DNA of 64,000 nucleotides from an uncultured bacterium (GCA_949293265.1 CASFCK010000004.1:28054-92053); one strand, 5' to 3'. Counted from the stretch's first letter, positions 39,614-50,272 are shown. The notes: a model not told the origin generated them from the letters alone. Numbers and translations are program-made.

Positions 39614-42600
39614 ATGTTTAAACGGTTTAAGGTTATTATTCCGATATTAATTTTATTAATTTTAGGAGCTTGTTCTAAGACTAATGTTGATAGCGGTAAT
39701 AACCAAACAAACTATAATGTTTATTTTTATGTTGATAATGAAGTAGTAGCTACTTCACAAACAACAGGGAAGGTAACATTATATGATGGTGATGAATTAG
39801 ATAAAAACGGATATAACTTTGTTGGTTGGTATTTAGATAGTGATTTTAATACAAAGTATACTAACACAACGATCGATAAAGATACATCTTTATATGCTAA
39901 ATTTGAACCTATTAATTATGATATAAATTATACATTTTCTATTGGTTCAAAAGATGTAACAAATGATGTTACTAATCCAAATCCTAATTCATATACTATT
40001 TTAGATGGCGAAAGCTTATTGTTAAAAGAACCTAGTCTAGAAGGATACCAATTTGTTAATTGGTATTATGAAGGTAATTATTTAAACGATAATAAATTAC
40101 CTTTAAATCTAGAAAATATATCTATTGAAGGTGTTTTTGAGGCAATTGAATACAATATAAGCTATGAGCTAGGTTTAGCAAGTTATGAAGATAAAAATAT
40201 AACTTCTTATAGCTCTGAAAAAGTTGTCACTTTTAAAACACCAACAATGTCAGGTTATACATTTATGGGTTGGTATTTAGATAGTGATTATAAAACCCAA
40301 GTAACTTCTACTTTAGGTTTAAGTGGGGATATAACATTATACCCTAAATTTGAATTTGGTAGTTATAAGATAAATATAATTGGCTTAGAAGGTATGATTT
40401 ATGATGGACCTACAGAATATAATTACTTAACAGCTGATTTTTATATACCTGTACCTAGTATAGAAGGTTATACATTTATGGGTTATTATAGCGATCAAAA
40501 TTATGAAGAATTAGTAAGTGTAGATCCTATTGAAGTTAAGAAAAATAGTGAGGGTGATATAACTTTATATGCGAAATTTGTGCCGATTGTCATGACATAT
40601 AATAAGCCTACAGCTATTAAACTTAGTAGTATAGGTGAAGAATTTAATTTAGTAGTTAAAACTATTAATAATGCTAAATATACTGTTGAATATAAATATT
40701 CTGACACATTGAAAGCTGGTATTGTTGTTGATTGTACAATTATTGTAACAGATGAATTTGGTAATGTGTTAAGTTCTGATAAAATTGAAGACATTAAAGT
40801 TTATGATAAGCCTACGATTACATTTAATAATAATACCTACACATTTAATAGTTTATACGCATTAAAGAATAGTCATATTAAAGCTATTGATTCATTTGGT
40901 GAAGAGTTAGAATTTAGTCTTTCTGATCTTGGTGATTTAAAATCTAATGGTAAATATCATGTAGTAATAAATGCGATTGATGCGGCTTTAAATGAAGCTG
41001 TTTTAGAACTAGATTTAATTTATTATCCATCATCTACTAGTAAAGTTATTGAGCTACATTATGAAGATAGACTAGAAGACTTACTAGTAATAGATGAAGA
41101 AGATACAACTATCCCATTTAATAAAGATGTTTATTTATATGTTACGAAAAAAGGAAAAATATTAGCCTATAGTGATGGTATTTTAATTGAAGAATTAGAT
41201 GAATATAATCAAATTTATGCAATTAAAGAAAATGAAATAGCAAAATATTTTACTTTAATAGAAAAACCGGCTGATTTAGCTTTAATAGAAAAAGATTATA
41301 CTGCTAGTTATTATTTGACTAACGATATTGATATGAAAGATGTTCCTTTTGAACCGTTTAATAGTGACAATTTCAGTGGTAATTTCTATGGTAATAATCA
41401 TAAAATTTCTAATATAAGTTATGAATTTAAATTAGAAAAAACATCAGCTATGATTGGACTTTTTGGTTATAGTTTAGGCTTAATTTATGATCTCACCTTA
41501 GAAAATATTAACTTTGTGATTAGTGATTACAACACATCTAGTCGTGCTGATTACAATGTTTATTTTGGTGGCTTAGTAGGTGAAAACCGTGGTATTATTA
41601 AAAATGTTAAAGTTAGCGGTATAATAGATGATGATAAAAGTAAAATAAATAGTAATGTATCATTTAGAATTAGTGCTGGATTAGTAGCTGGTAGAAACTT
41701 TAACATAATAGAAAATGTTAGTAGTAGTGGTAGTGTTTTAGGGACAGTTATAAATAGTAGATATATAGCTGCTGCCCATAGTTATATTGGTGGTTTAGTC
41801 GGTTATAATAATGGTACTATTAATAATTCTTATACGACTGCAGATGTAAATGGTGAAGCTTCAAGTCAGGCATCTTATACAACTTATGATAATAGTATTA
41901 CTCTTATGCATGCTGGTGGCTTTGTTGGTTATATGGATAATAATAGCGTAATTAGTAATTGTTATGCTAGTGGTAATGTATCAGTTAAAACTACTTCTTA
42001 TACATCAGGTCAAATTACGATTAATGTTGGTGGCTTTGTTGGCAGGGCAGATGGTAAAATTAATTCAAGTGCTGATGCTCCAGAAATTAATTATTGTTAT
42101 GCAAGCGGTAATGTTGAAGCATATTCAAAATATACTACAACTAGAGTTGGTGGCTTTGTTGGTCATGCATATGCAGATATAAAATTTTACAGGTGCTTTA
42201 CTATTAGCGAAGCTTCTGCTCTTTATGCAGGAGATGACGCTAGTTTCGTAGCTTATAATCAAACTAATGGTAAATATTCACCAAGTTATAGTTATTGTTA
42301 TACTGCAGACTATAACAACAAGATTAGTTCAATTATAGTAGTGACAAAAGCTGAATTATTAACAGCCTCATTTATAGGTTTAAATCTTGGATTTAGTTCT
42401 ACTATATGGAATATTCTAGATGGGACTTGTCCAACCTTAAAATTTTTTGATTTAGAAAACGAACATATTCATGTTTTGTCTTATCATGAAGCAAGTGAGG
42501 GTAATTGTCAAATAGAAGGTAATATTGCTTATTATGAATGTACATTTTGTCATAAATTATTTAAAGATGAAGATGCAAAAGAAGAAGTTACTTTAAATGA

Positions 42601-45600
42601 TGTTAAAACAGGCCTAGGTGAACATTCATATATTTATTATCAAAAAGTAGAAGCTACTTGTGAAGAAGCTGGAAAAGAAGCTTATTATATTTGTGATTAT
42701 TGTGATAATATTTTTGATGAAAATAAAGTAGAAACAACAGAAGAAGAGTTATTAATTGAACCTTTAGGTCATGATTATCAATATAGTGAAACTATAGTTC
42801 CTAATTTTAATGAACAAATAGATGGTTATGATATTTATATTTGTTCTAATGATAATTCTCATTTAATATATAAAAATTATGTTGAATGGGAAACATTAGG
42901 CATTACAATTTCTTTTATTAGTGAATATAGTGAACATGAATCAATGTTTGTAGAAAAAGGATTAGAAAATTATAATTTACCAACCCCGTCTTATGAGAGT
43001 CATGACTTCATAGGTTGGTATATTGATAATAACTATAATGAGGAAGTAACTTTTCCATTAACTAGCAATATAACACTATATGCTAAATGGGAATTAAAAA
43101 CTTTAGAAATTACATATGTATATTCAGCCACACTATCAGACAAAGATTATATAGTCTATGATAGACAAAAATATAAATATGGTGATGAAATAACATTATT
43201 GGGTGAACCAGAAGATCCAAACTGGGAAGTCACAGAAAAAATGATATTCAATAGGTGGTATTGCAAAGGTGGTGAATCAGTAGAAGATGGAATGATTATT
43301 CAAAAAGATTATATCTTATTTGCTTATTATGCTACATATACTCTTAGTGGAATAACTTATGATGAGATTAAATATATAAAATTAGCAGATGCAAATAATT
43401 TAACACCTGAATTATTCAACGCTAAACTAGATGATAATGCTAATGACGATGACAAAAATATAATTAAAGTAAAACTTTTTAATAATAGTTCTGTAATAGT
43501 AGGTAAAACAATTGATATTTATTTTGAAGCTACAAATAGAGGGATTAAAGTTTCTGAAGCTTTATATGATGTATTAGTTTTAGATACACCATCAGTCACA
43601 GCTCCAAAAGAGGATATCATTGTTAATGAAACAACTATATCTGAAGCTTTAGATTTGGTTAGTGCATTAGATTCAACAAATGAAAGTATAGATGTAATAT
43701 ATGAATATCCTGAATTTGTAATTGGAGATAATGTAGTAAACTATCAAGTCATAGATTTAGCAGGTAATGTAGTAGAAGGTTCATATAATGTTTATGTTTA
43801 TGGTCTTGCTTCATTCAGTTATGAAGAAATTTCAAACATTAAAGTAGATGATAATTTTTACTATCTTTTAGAAGGTTTAAATTTTAAAGCTACAGATTGT
43901 TTTAACACTAATTTAGAAGTTGATAAGGGCTTTAGATATTTAGGATATGCTAAAACAAGTTTAGAAGATACAATTACATTAGAAAAAAATGAAAGCAAAT
44001 ATTTTTATTTTGAAATAAGAGAAGCTGGATATTATCGCTTTAAGACCTATTGTCGTAATAATTTTTATCTTAGTATTGTAAATTTAGATAATCAGGATGT
44101 TATAGTTCATAACTATAAATTTGATTTGAATAATACTTATTCTCTAGATATAGGAAGATATATTTTAGAGGTGAGAGGTGATGATATTGAAGAATTCAGT
44201 ATCTATAATGAGACAGAAAAAAATTATGAAATATATTATGAACTAGGAGATGTGGTAACTGATTTCAGCGAGTATCCTGGATATGATTTAAATATATTAG
44301 CAACTTATAGCGATGAATCTAGAAAATATTATTATTTATCTGATTCTGTTGCAGTATATGGTATGCCTACTATTGTGGATTCTAATATAACAGATATTAC
44401 TAGAGATACTATAGTTGATGTAGATTTATTAGAAATTTTTGCGTTTGATAGTTATAATGTTACTTTAGATATTAGTTTAGAAAAAGTATCTGAAAGTGAA
44501 AATACTGTGACATATCGAGCTACAGCAACTGATGTATTAAATCAAACTATAACCAAAGATTTTGTTTTAAATGTTTATGATAAACCTATTCTTTTAGATA
44601 CAGAAATCAAGAGTATTAGAGTTAATACTAAAATGGAACCAGAATCATTAGGAATTAAGGCTACTGATTCATTTGGTAAAGACATTTCTAGTTCAATTGA
44701 ATTAACTTATAAAACTAAAGAAGCTGGGGTTGATCTAATAGTTAGTGCTACAGCGAAAGACAAATTAGGTCAAGTGGTATCAAGAGATTATACATTTAAA
44801 GTGTATGATACACCTATAGTTAAAACATTAAATGAAAGCTATGATTTAAAGCTTAATACAAATTTAAATCAAGATATACTAGGAATTGAAATCATAGATT
44901 CATATAACATGCCTTTAAATATAGATATAAAGACTACAGAAAATGTGTTAGCTGGGCGAGAAATTAATTATGTTGTTTCAGCTATAGATGCAGCCAATAA
45001 TGAATTTGAAACAAATATTATTATTAGATATTATGATATTCCTAGTTATGAAATCTCTAAAATTGGTGTTAATGAAGAAGACGTAATTAGCAAAGAAAGT
45101 TTAGGAATTGTAGTTTATGATTCTTTTGGCTTACCAATTGATTTTGATTTAAGTTTTGTTAGTGGTGAACAAAATATTGGTAATATAGTTATTTACAAAA
45201 TTGAAGCCACAGACCATGTTGGTAATATATTAGATAAAAATATTGAAATCAAGGTTTATGATCCAAGTGGTTTAAAAATAACTAATTATAATAATAGTAT
45301 AAAACAAATTAATGTTGATAACCCACTAAAAAATTTTGAAGTAGAGGCAATAGATTCGTTTGGCGAAGAGCCAATGATAGATATTGAATTGACTAATGGT
45401 GAAAAATTAAATCCTGGAACTGTAGTTGATTTTTATATTATTGCTAGAGATAACGCTGGTAATACTGTGAAAAGTGATTTAATAACAAACGTAGCTGTTT
45501 TTGGTGATTTAAGTTTAAAAGAGAATTTTACTGAAAATAAAGTGGGAATGAATGAAAATTTTAGCAAATTAGTATCTTTTTACGACTCATTTAATGTAGA

Positions 45601-47248
45601 ATTAACGACATACTATGAAATAGAACAAGATAATTATGATCTAGGAGATGAAATAAATGTTAAATTCTACGCTACTGATGCGATAGGAAATGCTCTAAGT
45701 GTAAATTATATATTCTTAGTTGAAAGAAGATGTATCTATTACGTTAATGATGAACTATATCAAATAAGGTGGATAGGCACAAATAATTTAGCTCCAGGTA
45801 ATGCCCCATTCTTGGAATTAGATGATCCTGATTTTGCAGGTTGGCTTGATGAAAATGGTAATTATGTTTCATATTCTAATGGAAAGAACTTAATGTCTTC
45901 TACTGCTGATGATATAACCGTGTATGCTAAATTTTATGAAGAAATTAGTACTGTAGATGAATTACAAAACATTGATTTAAACGGTGCATATCGTTTAATG
46001 AATAATTTAACATTAAGCAGCTCTTTTAGACCAATTGGTTCTTTAACATCTACAGCTAAAGAGAATAATTTTAGAGGAGTAATAGATTTTAATAATAAAG
46101 AAATTAAAGGCTTAAATTTCACTAATGCTACTGATCAGGTTAGTGGATGTATGTTTACATATAATTATGGTCGAATAATGAATATGAAAATCACCAAAGG
46201 CAAAAATACAATATTTAATTCCTTAGCATATATAAATTATGGCTATATAGAAAATGTTTCTTATAATTATGGTGGAATTTCATATGTTGAGAATTTAAGT
46301 GATGCAAGTTTAGACTATTTTGGAGCAATTAGTTATGAAAATTATCAAACTATTGAAGCTGCCAAAGTTTATCTAGAATTGACTATAAACGATAATTTAA
46401 GTAGTAATAGTTTATATATAGGTGGAATAGTAGCAAATAATGTAGGTACAATTACTGGTAGCAGAGTTACTGGTCTAATAACTTTAAATTTAGGTAATAC
46501 TGTCACTAAAACCTTGTATATGGGAGCTATAGTTGCTAGGAATACAAAAACAATTACTAAGACATATTCTGCTTGTGGGTTAATAATTAGTGGAAGTTCT
46601 CCTGCAAATACAGCTCATTCATTAAATGTTGGTGGAATTGCAGGAAGTGGTGGTTCTTTAGAGGATGTTTATAGTCAAAGTGATATAACGATAGATGTAA
46701 ATAACGCAAGTGGTTATCCATATACATCATATATTGGAGGCATAGCAGGTACGACAAAAAATTGGATGTCGGATATATATTATACTGGTGAGATTTCTAT
46801 AACTAATAGATTAGGACATTACTATGTCGGTGGCTTAGCAGGTCAAGCTGTTTATGCATTAAGGGGATATTCAACAGCTAAGATTAGTGTCAATTTAGAC
46901 GATTATACAAGTACGAGTGGATATGTTGGTGGTTTATTTGGCAAAGCCCAATGGGGTAGTTCCTATAAAAGTGAGTTTAATAATTTATTCTTTGATGGAG
47001 AGATAACCGGCAATGTGTTTGAATATCTAAATTATATAGATGATCCGCTATGGGCATCACAATCGAATGAATTTTATAAAGGAGATTCTATATTCTATTC
47101 TGATTCTTTAGTTTCAGTTCAAGGTGGTACTGCAACTAGTAGTTCAAATTTTAAAGATAAGAATTGGCAAATGGATAATATAACTAGAAATTATGCAAAT
47201 TGGCGTACATATAATGGAACATATCCAACTTTAGAATTTAATATATAA
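39614..47248 (+). CDS. Giant surface lipoprotein with B-repeats, GLUG motifs and Ig-like repeats
   Basis: 2544 residues with a lipobox LGAC (Cys20). In order: three or four InlB B-repeat (Listeria-Bacteroides type) modules with the GYxFxGWY pattern (about 36-330), an Ig-like module, a GLUG region (about 650-860; GGLVGENRG, GGFVGYMDN and similar), two modules with paired CxxC (about 965-1060), another B-repeat (about 1115-1160), some seven to eight Ig-like modules of about 85-90 residues marked by AxDSFG, and a second GLUG region (about 2180-2460). Such proteins are extracellular adhesins or surface-layer components. ATG 39614 follows AAAGGAGGAGA. Probably cotranscribed with the next lipoprotein gene. 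Confidence 0.88.
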   Translation: MFKRFKVIIPILILLILGACSKTNVDSGNNQTNYNVYFYVDNEVVATSQTTGKVTLYDGDELDKNGYNFVGWYLDSDFNTKYTNTTIDKDTSLYAKFEPINYDINYTFSIGSKDVTNDVTNPNPNSYTILDGESLLLKEPSLEGYQFVNWYYEGNYLNDNKLPLNLENISIEGVFEAIEYNISYELGLASYEDKNITSYSSEKVVTFKTPTMSGYTFMGWYLDSDYKTQVTSTLGLSGDITLYPKFEFGSYKINIIGLEGMIYDGPTEYNYLTADFYIPVPSIEGYTFMGYYSDQNYEELVSVDPIEVKKNSEGDITLYAKFVPIVMTYNKPTAIKLSSIGEEFNLVVKTINNAKYTVEYKYSDTLKAGIVVDCTIIVTDEFGNVLSSDKIEDIKVYDKPTITFNNNTYTFNSLYALKNSHIKAIDSFGEELEFSLSDLGDLKSNGKYHVVINAIDAALNEAVLELDLIYYPSSTSKVIELHYEDRLEDLLVIDEEDTTIPFNKDVYLYVTKKGKILAYSDGILIEELDEYNQIYAIKENEIAKYFTLIEKPADLALIEKDYTASYYLTNDIDMKDVPFEPFNSDNFSGNFYGNNHKISNISYEFKLEKTSAMIGLFGYSLGLIYDLTLENINFVISDYNTSSRADYNVYFGGLVGENRGIIKNVKVSGIIDDDKSKINSNVSFRISAGLVAGRNFNIIENVSSSGSVLGTVINSRYIAAAHSYIGGLVGYNNGTINNSYTTADVNGEASSQASYTTYDNSITLMHAGGFVGYMDNNSVISNCYASGNVSVKTTSYTSGQITINVGGFVGRADGKINSSADAPEINYCYASGNVEAYSKYTTTRVGGFVGHAYADIKFYRCFTISEASALYAGDDASFVAYNQTNGKYSPSYSYCYTADYNNKISSIIVVTKAELLTASFIGLNLGFSSTIWNILDGTCPTLKFFDLENEHIHVLSYHEASEGNCQIEGNIAYYECTFCHKLFKDEDAKEEVTLNDVKTGLGEHSYIYYQKVEATCEEAGKEAYYICDYCDNIFDENKVETTEEELLIEPLGHDYQYSETIVPNFNEQIDGYDIYICSNDNSHLIYKNYVEWETLGITISFISEYSEHESMFVEKGLENYNLPTPSYESHDFIGWYIDNNYNEEVTFPLTSNITLYAKWELKTLEITYVYSATLSDKDYIVYDRQKYKYGDEITLLGEPEDPNWEVTEKMIFNRWYCKGGESVEDGMIIQKDYILFAYYATYTLSGITYDEIKYIKLADANNLTPELFNAKLDDNANDDDKNIIKVKLFNNSSVIVGKTIDIYFEATNRGIKVSEALYDVLVLDTPSVTAPKEDIIVNETTISEALDLVSALDSTNESIDVIYEYPEFVIGDNVVNYQVIDLAGNVVEGSYNVYVYGLASFSYEEISNIKVDDNFYYLLEGLNFKATDCFNTNLEVDKGFRYLGYAKTSLEDTITLEKNESKYFYFEIREAGYYRFKTYCRNNFYLSIVNLDNQDVIVHNYKFDLNNTYSLDIGRYILEVRGDDIEEFSIYNETEKNYEIYYELGDVVTDFSEYPGYDLNILATYSDESRKYYYLSDSVAVYGMPTIVDSNITDITRDTIVDVDLLEIFAFDSYNVTLDISLEKVSESENTVTYRATATDVLNQTITKDFVLNVYDKPILLDTEIKSIRVNTKMEPESLGIKATDSFGKDISSSIELTYKTKEAGVDLIVSATAKDKLGQVVSRDYTFKVYDTPIVKTLNESYDLKLNTNLNQDILGIEIIDSYNMPLNIDIKTTENVLAGREINYVVSAIDAANNEFETNIIIRYYDIPSYEISKIGVNEEDVISKESLGIVVYDSFGLPIDFDLSFVSGEQNIGNIVIYKIEATDHVGNILDKNIEIKVYDPSGLKITNYNNSIKQINVDNPLKNFEVEAIDSFGEEPMIDIELTNGEKLNPGTVVDFYIIARDNAGNTVKSDLITNVAVFGDLSLKENFTENKVGMNENFSKLVSFYDSFNVELTTYYEIEQDNYDLGDEINVKFYATDAIGNALSVNYIFLVERRCIYYVNDELYQIRWIGTNNLAPGNAPFLELDDPDFAGWLDENGNYVSYSNGKNLMSSTADDITVYAKFYEEISTVDELQNIDLNGAYRLMNNLTLSSSFRPIGSLTSTAKENNFRGVIDFNNKEIKGLNFTNATDQVSGCMFTYNYGRIMNMKITKGKNTIFNSLAYINYGYIENVSYNYGGISYVENLSDASLDYFGAISYENYQTIEAAKVYLELTINDNLSSNSLYIGGIVANNVGTITGSRVTGLITLNLGNTVTKTLYMGAIVARNTKTITKTYSACGLIISGSSPANTAHSLNVGGIAGSGGSLEDVYSQSDITIDVNNASGYPYTSYIGGIAGTTKNWMSDIYYTGEISITNRLGHYYVGGLAGQAVYALRGYSTAKISVNLDDYTSTSGYVGGLFGKAQWGSSYKSEFNNLFFDGEITGNVFEYLNYIDDPLWASQSNEFYKGDSIFYSDSLVSVQGGTATSSSNFKDKNWQMDNITRNYANWRTYNGTYPTLEFNI

Positions 47249-47257
47249 GGAGAAATT

Positions 47258-49336
47258 ATGAAAAAGTATTTTAAATACGCAATAATTTTGATATTTAGTT
47301 TAATAACTTTAGTAGCATGTCAAAAAGAAGAAGATCACTATATATCATTTTATGCTGATGGTGTATTAGTAGATAAAATTAATGTCAAAGAATTTAATGA
47401 AGTCCCAAATAATGTACCAAGTAAAACAGGTTATAATTTTGTTGGTTGGTATATTTATGAAGATGGTAACAAACAAGATTTTGATGAAGATGATCTCGAT
47501 TTGGGAAAAGATTTAATGGTTTATGCTGAATATTCTAATCAAATAGTTGTTAATTATTATTTGGATAATGAATTATATTATACAGAAAATTTAGAATATG
47601 GCGATTATTTATTCTTTATAGAAGAACCGCTGAAAGAAGAATTCTTATTTAGTGGTTGGTATTTAGACAGCAATTTAACAACCATTGCTAAAGAAGAAGT
47701 TAAATTGACAACAGATACTAATTTATATGGTTCAATGGTAGATTTAAATCAAGAATTTATGGTTACTTTAATTTATGATGATGAAGAAGTTGAAGTAGAA
47801 ACAATAGAACAAAAACTAGTTTATTCAGATCCATATAAAGAAGGTTATACTTTTAGTGGATGGTATTTAGATAGCGATTTAACTGAAGCATTTGATATTA
47901 ATAGCCAAATATTAACAAATCTAACATTATATGGAACTTTTATAGAAGTTATACCAGAATATAAAAGATTAAGTGCCCCAACATATACTGTTAATGATTT
48001 AGAAGGCGTGTTAACATTAAATGCGGTTTCCGGAGCTATAGGTTATGAAATTTGGATCTATGATGCAGATTATGAAGAAATATATAATAGAGAACTATCT
48101 ACTAAAAGTTTAACGATTAGTTTAGGTTCCTATAAAGCAGGTAAATATTACGTAGATGCAGTTTCTTATGGTGATGGTCAAACCACAGTTAATTCAACAA
48201 AAGTAAGAAGTCAATTCACATATAGAGCATTACCTTCTGTTACGAATTTAGAATTTGATTATGAGACAATGACTCTAACATTTTCACCATTAGGTAAAGA
48301 ATATTCATATGCTGAATATTATATATCTATAAATGATGATGGTTATAAAGAATTAGAAGAAGGAGTATATAGTTATACACTTCCTAACACAACTGAACCA
48401 GGAAACGTTAAAATTAATGTTAAAGCTACAAAATCTGGTTATACAAGTTCGGTTAAAACATATAATTTAGATAATTTTAGATTAAATGTAAGTGATTATA
48501 TTTTTGAAGATAATGTAATTAAAACTGATTCAAGAACAATAACATACATAGTAAATGATAATGTAGTAAATGAAGTTGAGTATAAAGAAAATGATGTAAT
48601 TGAGCCATATATTTATCAAAGTGGTAATTATATAGTTAGTAAATGGTACTTAGATGAAGACTATAATACTCTATATTCTTTCAATACTGATTTGACAAAA
48701 GATTTAACTTTATATGGTAGAAGGATTTCAGTATCATCATCATATGAAATCTATACTGATCCTACTGATGTAACACTTAATATTCCTAATAGTACAAATA
48801 CTTATTTCTATGTATTAATAACAAAAAGAAATAGCCCACGCTTTTCATTACCTAGACCAACAAGTACTTCTAGTTCATCATCAAGAGCCTCTTATACATT
48901 AACAATTAAAGATGTGTATAAAAACGAAGTTGTTAAAGAAATTAGTAGTATCACTAATACTAGTAGTTATTCAAATACAACCTTTGATGGTGATAACGTA
49001 GTAGATGAAGCCGGAACATTATATTTGGTTTCAATGAAATATAATTATAGTAGCGGATACCCAGCTAGAAGAACCATGACTTTAACAACTACATATGAAG
49101 ATACTAAAGCAGTAGCAACATTTAATCATGATTCTTTAATAGTTGAAATTGATGGAGTTGAACAATTAGTTGAAGAACGCAATTTTAAACTTCCTACAGA
49201 AGGATATAAAGCAGGAGATATTATAAATTTAAGATATAAATTATTTGATTCTACAACAAATTATATTGCTTCAATGTATTCTGATGAGATTCATTTTATC
49301 TTTGATGGTGATGTTTGGAGCATTTATAACAGTTAA
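47258..49336 (+). CDS. Lipoprotein with InlB-type B-repeats
   Basis: 692 residues with a lipobox LVAC (Cys21). At least three B-repeats are visible by GYNFVGWY, EFLFSGWYLDS and GYTFSGWYLDSDL, with a further one near residue 450 (SKWYLDEDYN). Fibronectin-III-like stretches lie between, and the C-terminal domain is Ser/Thr-rich. RBS AAGGAG starts in the end of the giant gene 9 bases upstream, so the two form an operon and share modules. Likely a cell-surface protein. Confidence 0.85.
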   Translation: MKKYFKYAIILIFSLITLVACQKEEDHYISFYADGVLVDKINVKEFNEVPNNVPSKTGYNFVGWYIYEDGNKQDFDEDDLDLGKDLMVYAEYSNQIVVNYYLDNELYYTENLEYGDYLFFIEEPLKEEFLFSGWYLDSNLTTIAKEEVKLTTDTNLYGSMVDLNQEFMVTLIYDDEEVEVETIEQKLVYSDPYKEGYTFSGWYLDSDLTEAFDINSQILTNLTLYGTFIEVIPEYKRLSAPTYTVNDLEGVLTLNAVSGAIGYEIWIYDADYEEIYNRELSTKSLTISLGSYKAGKYYVDAVSYGDGQTTVNSTKVRSQFTYRALPSVTNLEFDYETMTLTFSPLGKEYSYAEYYISINDDGYKELEEGVYSYTLPNTTEPGNVKINVKATKSGYTSSVKTYNLDNFRLNVSDYIFEDNVIKTDSRTITYIVNDNVVNEVEYKENDVIEPYIYQSGNYIVSKWYLDEDYNTLYSFNTDLTKDLTLYGRRISVSSSYEIYTDPTDVTLNIPNSTNTYFYVLITKRNSPRFSLPRPTSTSSSSSRASYTLTIKDVYKNEVVKEISSITNTSSYSNTTFDGDNVVDEAGTLYLVSMKYNYSSGYPARRTMTLTTTYEDTKAVATFNHDSLIVEIDGVEQLVEERNFKLPTEGYKAGDIINLRYKLFDSTTNYIASMYSDEIHFIFDGDVWSIYNS

Positions 49337-49369
49337 AAAATTGGGAGTTTAGTCGTATAAAAATATTAG

Positions 49370-49422
49370 CACTAAAATAGTAAGTTGATTGATTAGCAAT
49401 CATACTATTTTAGTGTTTTTTT
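49370..49422 (+). terminator. Terminator after the lipoprotein pair
   Basis: Perfect 13-bp stem CACTAAAATAGTA (49370-49382)/TACTATTTTAGTG (49403-49415), with an inner TGATTG/CAATCA helix, followed by T residues. Confidence 0.92.
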
Positions 49423-49513
49423 ATAGGTTTAAAGGTAATATTAAGACATGTATACTTTATTGAATTATTTATTTTTACCATAAAAATAATGGTGAAATTC
49501 CAATAAAAACTAA

Positions 49514-49576
49514 AAGCGCTTTTTGGCTTTGTTGAGCCATGAAAACGCTTGACAAAAGTATACCGGGGGGTATAAT
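49514..49576 (+). promoter_or_regulatory. Strong promoter with palindromic G-tract operator for the SipW/TasA-like operon
   Basis: Consensus -35 TTGACA (49549-49554) and -10 TATAAT (49571-49576), 16-base spacer. Inside the spacer and overlapping the -10 is the palindrome TATACC-GGGG-GGTATA (49559-49574), of the form bound by CsoR/RcnR-family repressors. Upstream, an imperfect inverted repeat (AAGCG...TGGCT at 49514-49528 with AGCCA...CGCTT at 49535-49550) abuts the -35. Confidence 0.8.
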
Positions 49577-49607
49577 TCTTGTGTAAAAGAAAGGGGATAT
49601 TTAAACA

Positions 49608-50180
49608 ATGAGAAGAAAATTTAGATTATTTTCAACACTAACTGCAATGGCTTTAGTTTTAGTTGTATTATGTGTTGGTATTTGGGCTGCTACAGCAGCT
49701 AAAATTACAGGTAGTGATGGTAAATTATCAGTTACAGCAACAACTGATATTTTAGCTACTGTTAAATTTATTTTTGGTGATAGTGAATCACAAACTATAA
49801 AATTTGATACTAATGATGAAGATGATGAGTCACAAGCTTATGCAACAAAGACTGTGAATTTACCTTCATATACTTATGCAGAAACAGATGAGGATAAATC
49901 AAAATCTTTTACCGTAATCATTACAAATGATTATACAGACAATTCGACCACTTTAACAGGTGATTTAAGTGTAACTTTAGCTGATGAAGTAAATTTTAGT
50001 TGTGAAATTACAGGTAATGGTTATAATGATGGTGCATTAACTATAGGAGCTTCAAACGGCACTAACAAAACATCAATCACCTTAACAGTTACGATCACTT
50101 ATAATGGTAACTATGGTGCAGCGATTACTAACTCTAATTTCTCATTAAAAATGAATTTAAATGTCGTAGGTAAAAATTAA
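49608..50180 (+). CDS. Secreted TasA-like fibre or surface protein
   Basis: 190 residues with an Arg/Lys-rich start and a hydrophobic segment (about 8-30) ending in AATAAKITGSDGKLSV. The mature part is Thr/Asn-rich, all-beta in appearance, with no cysteine-rich or enzymatic motif apart from a single Cys. The same N-terminal pattern occurs in the protein at 50993, and a SipW-type signal peptidase lies between, which is the arrangement of tapA-sipW-tasA-type loci. I infer a secreted matrix or fibre subunit processed by the neighbouring peptidase. RBS AAAGGGGA. Confidence 0.65.
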   Translation: MRRKFRLFSTLTAMALVLVVLCVGIWAATAAKITGSDGKLSVTATTDILATVKFIFGDSESQTIKFDTNDEDDESQAYATKTVNLPSYTYAETDEDKSKSFTVIITNDYTDNSTTLTGDLSVTLADEVNFSCEITGNGYNDGALTIGASNGTNKTSITLTVTITYNGNYGAAITNSNFSLKMNLNVVGKN

Positions 50181-50194
50181 ATTTAAAATAGAAT

Positions 50195-50272
50195 AAAGGA
50201 GGTCTTAACAAATGAAATTATCAGAAAATAAAACCTTATCATTTGTTTTAAATATGATACTAGACCTCCTTT
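50195..50272 (+). promoter_or_regulatory. RNA hairpin that can hide the SipW ribosome-binding site and start codon
   Basis: AAAGGAGGTCT (50195-50205), which is the entire ribosome-binding site, is exactly complementary to AGACCTCCTTT (50262-50272) within the coding region. Nested inside, AACAAATGA (50207-50215), containing the start codon, is exactly complementary to TCATTTGTT (50239-50247). Together these give 20 base pairs that would block initiation. Confidence 0.75.

Noticed and set aside
41964..42182. 72-codon ORF inside the giant lipoprotein gene
   Set aside because: It is an out-of-frame reading of the GLUG repeats with no RBS.
49539..49556. Catabolite-repression (cre) site at the SipW operon promoter
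   Set aside because: TGAAAACGCTTGACA resembles cre but is one base too long and lacks the right-hand half-site positions; the inverted repeat there is reported as unassigned.
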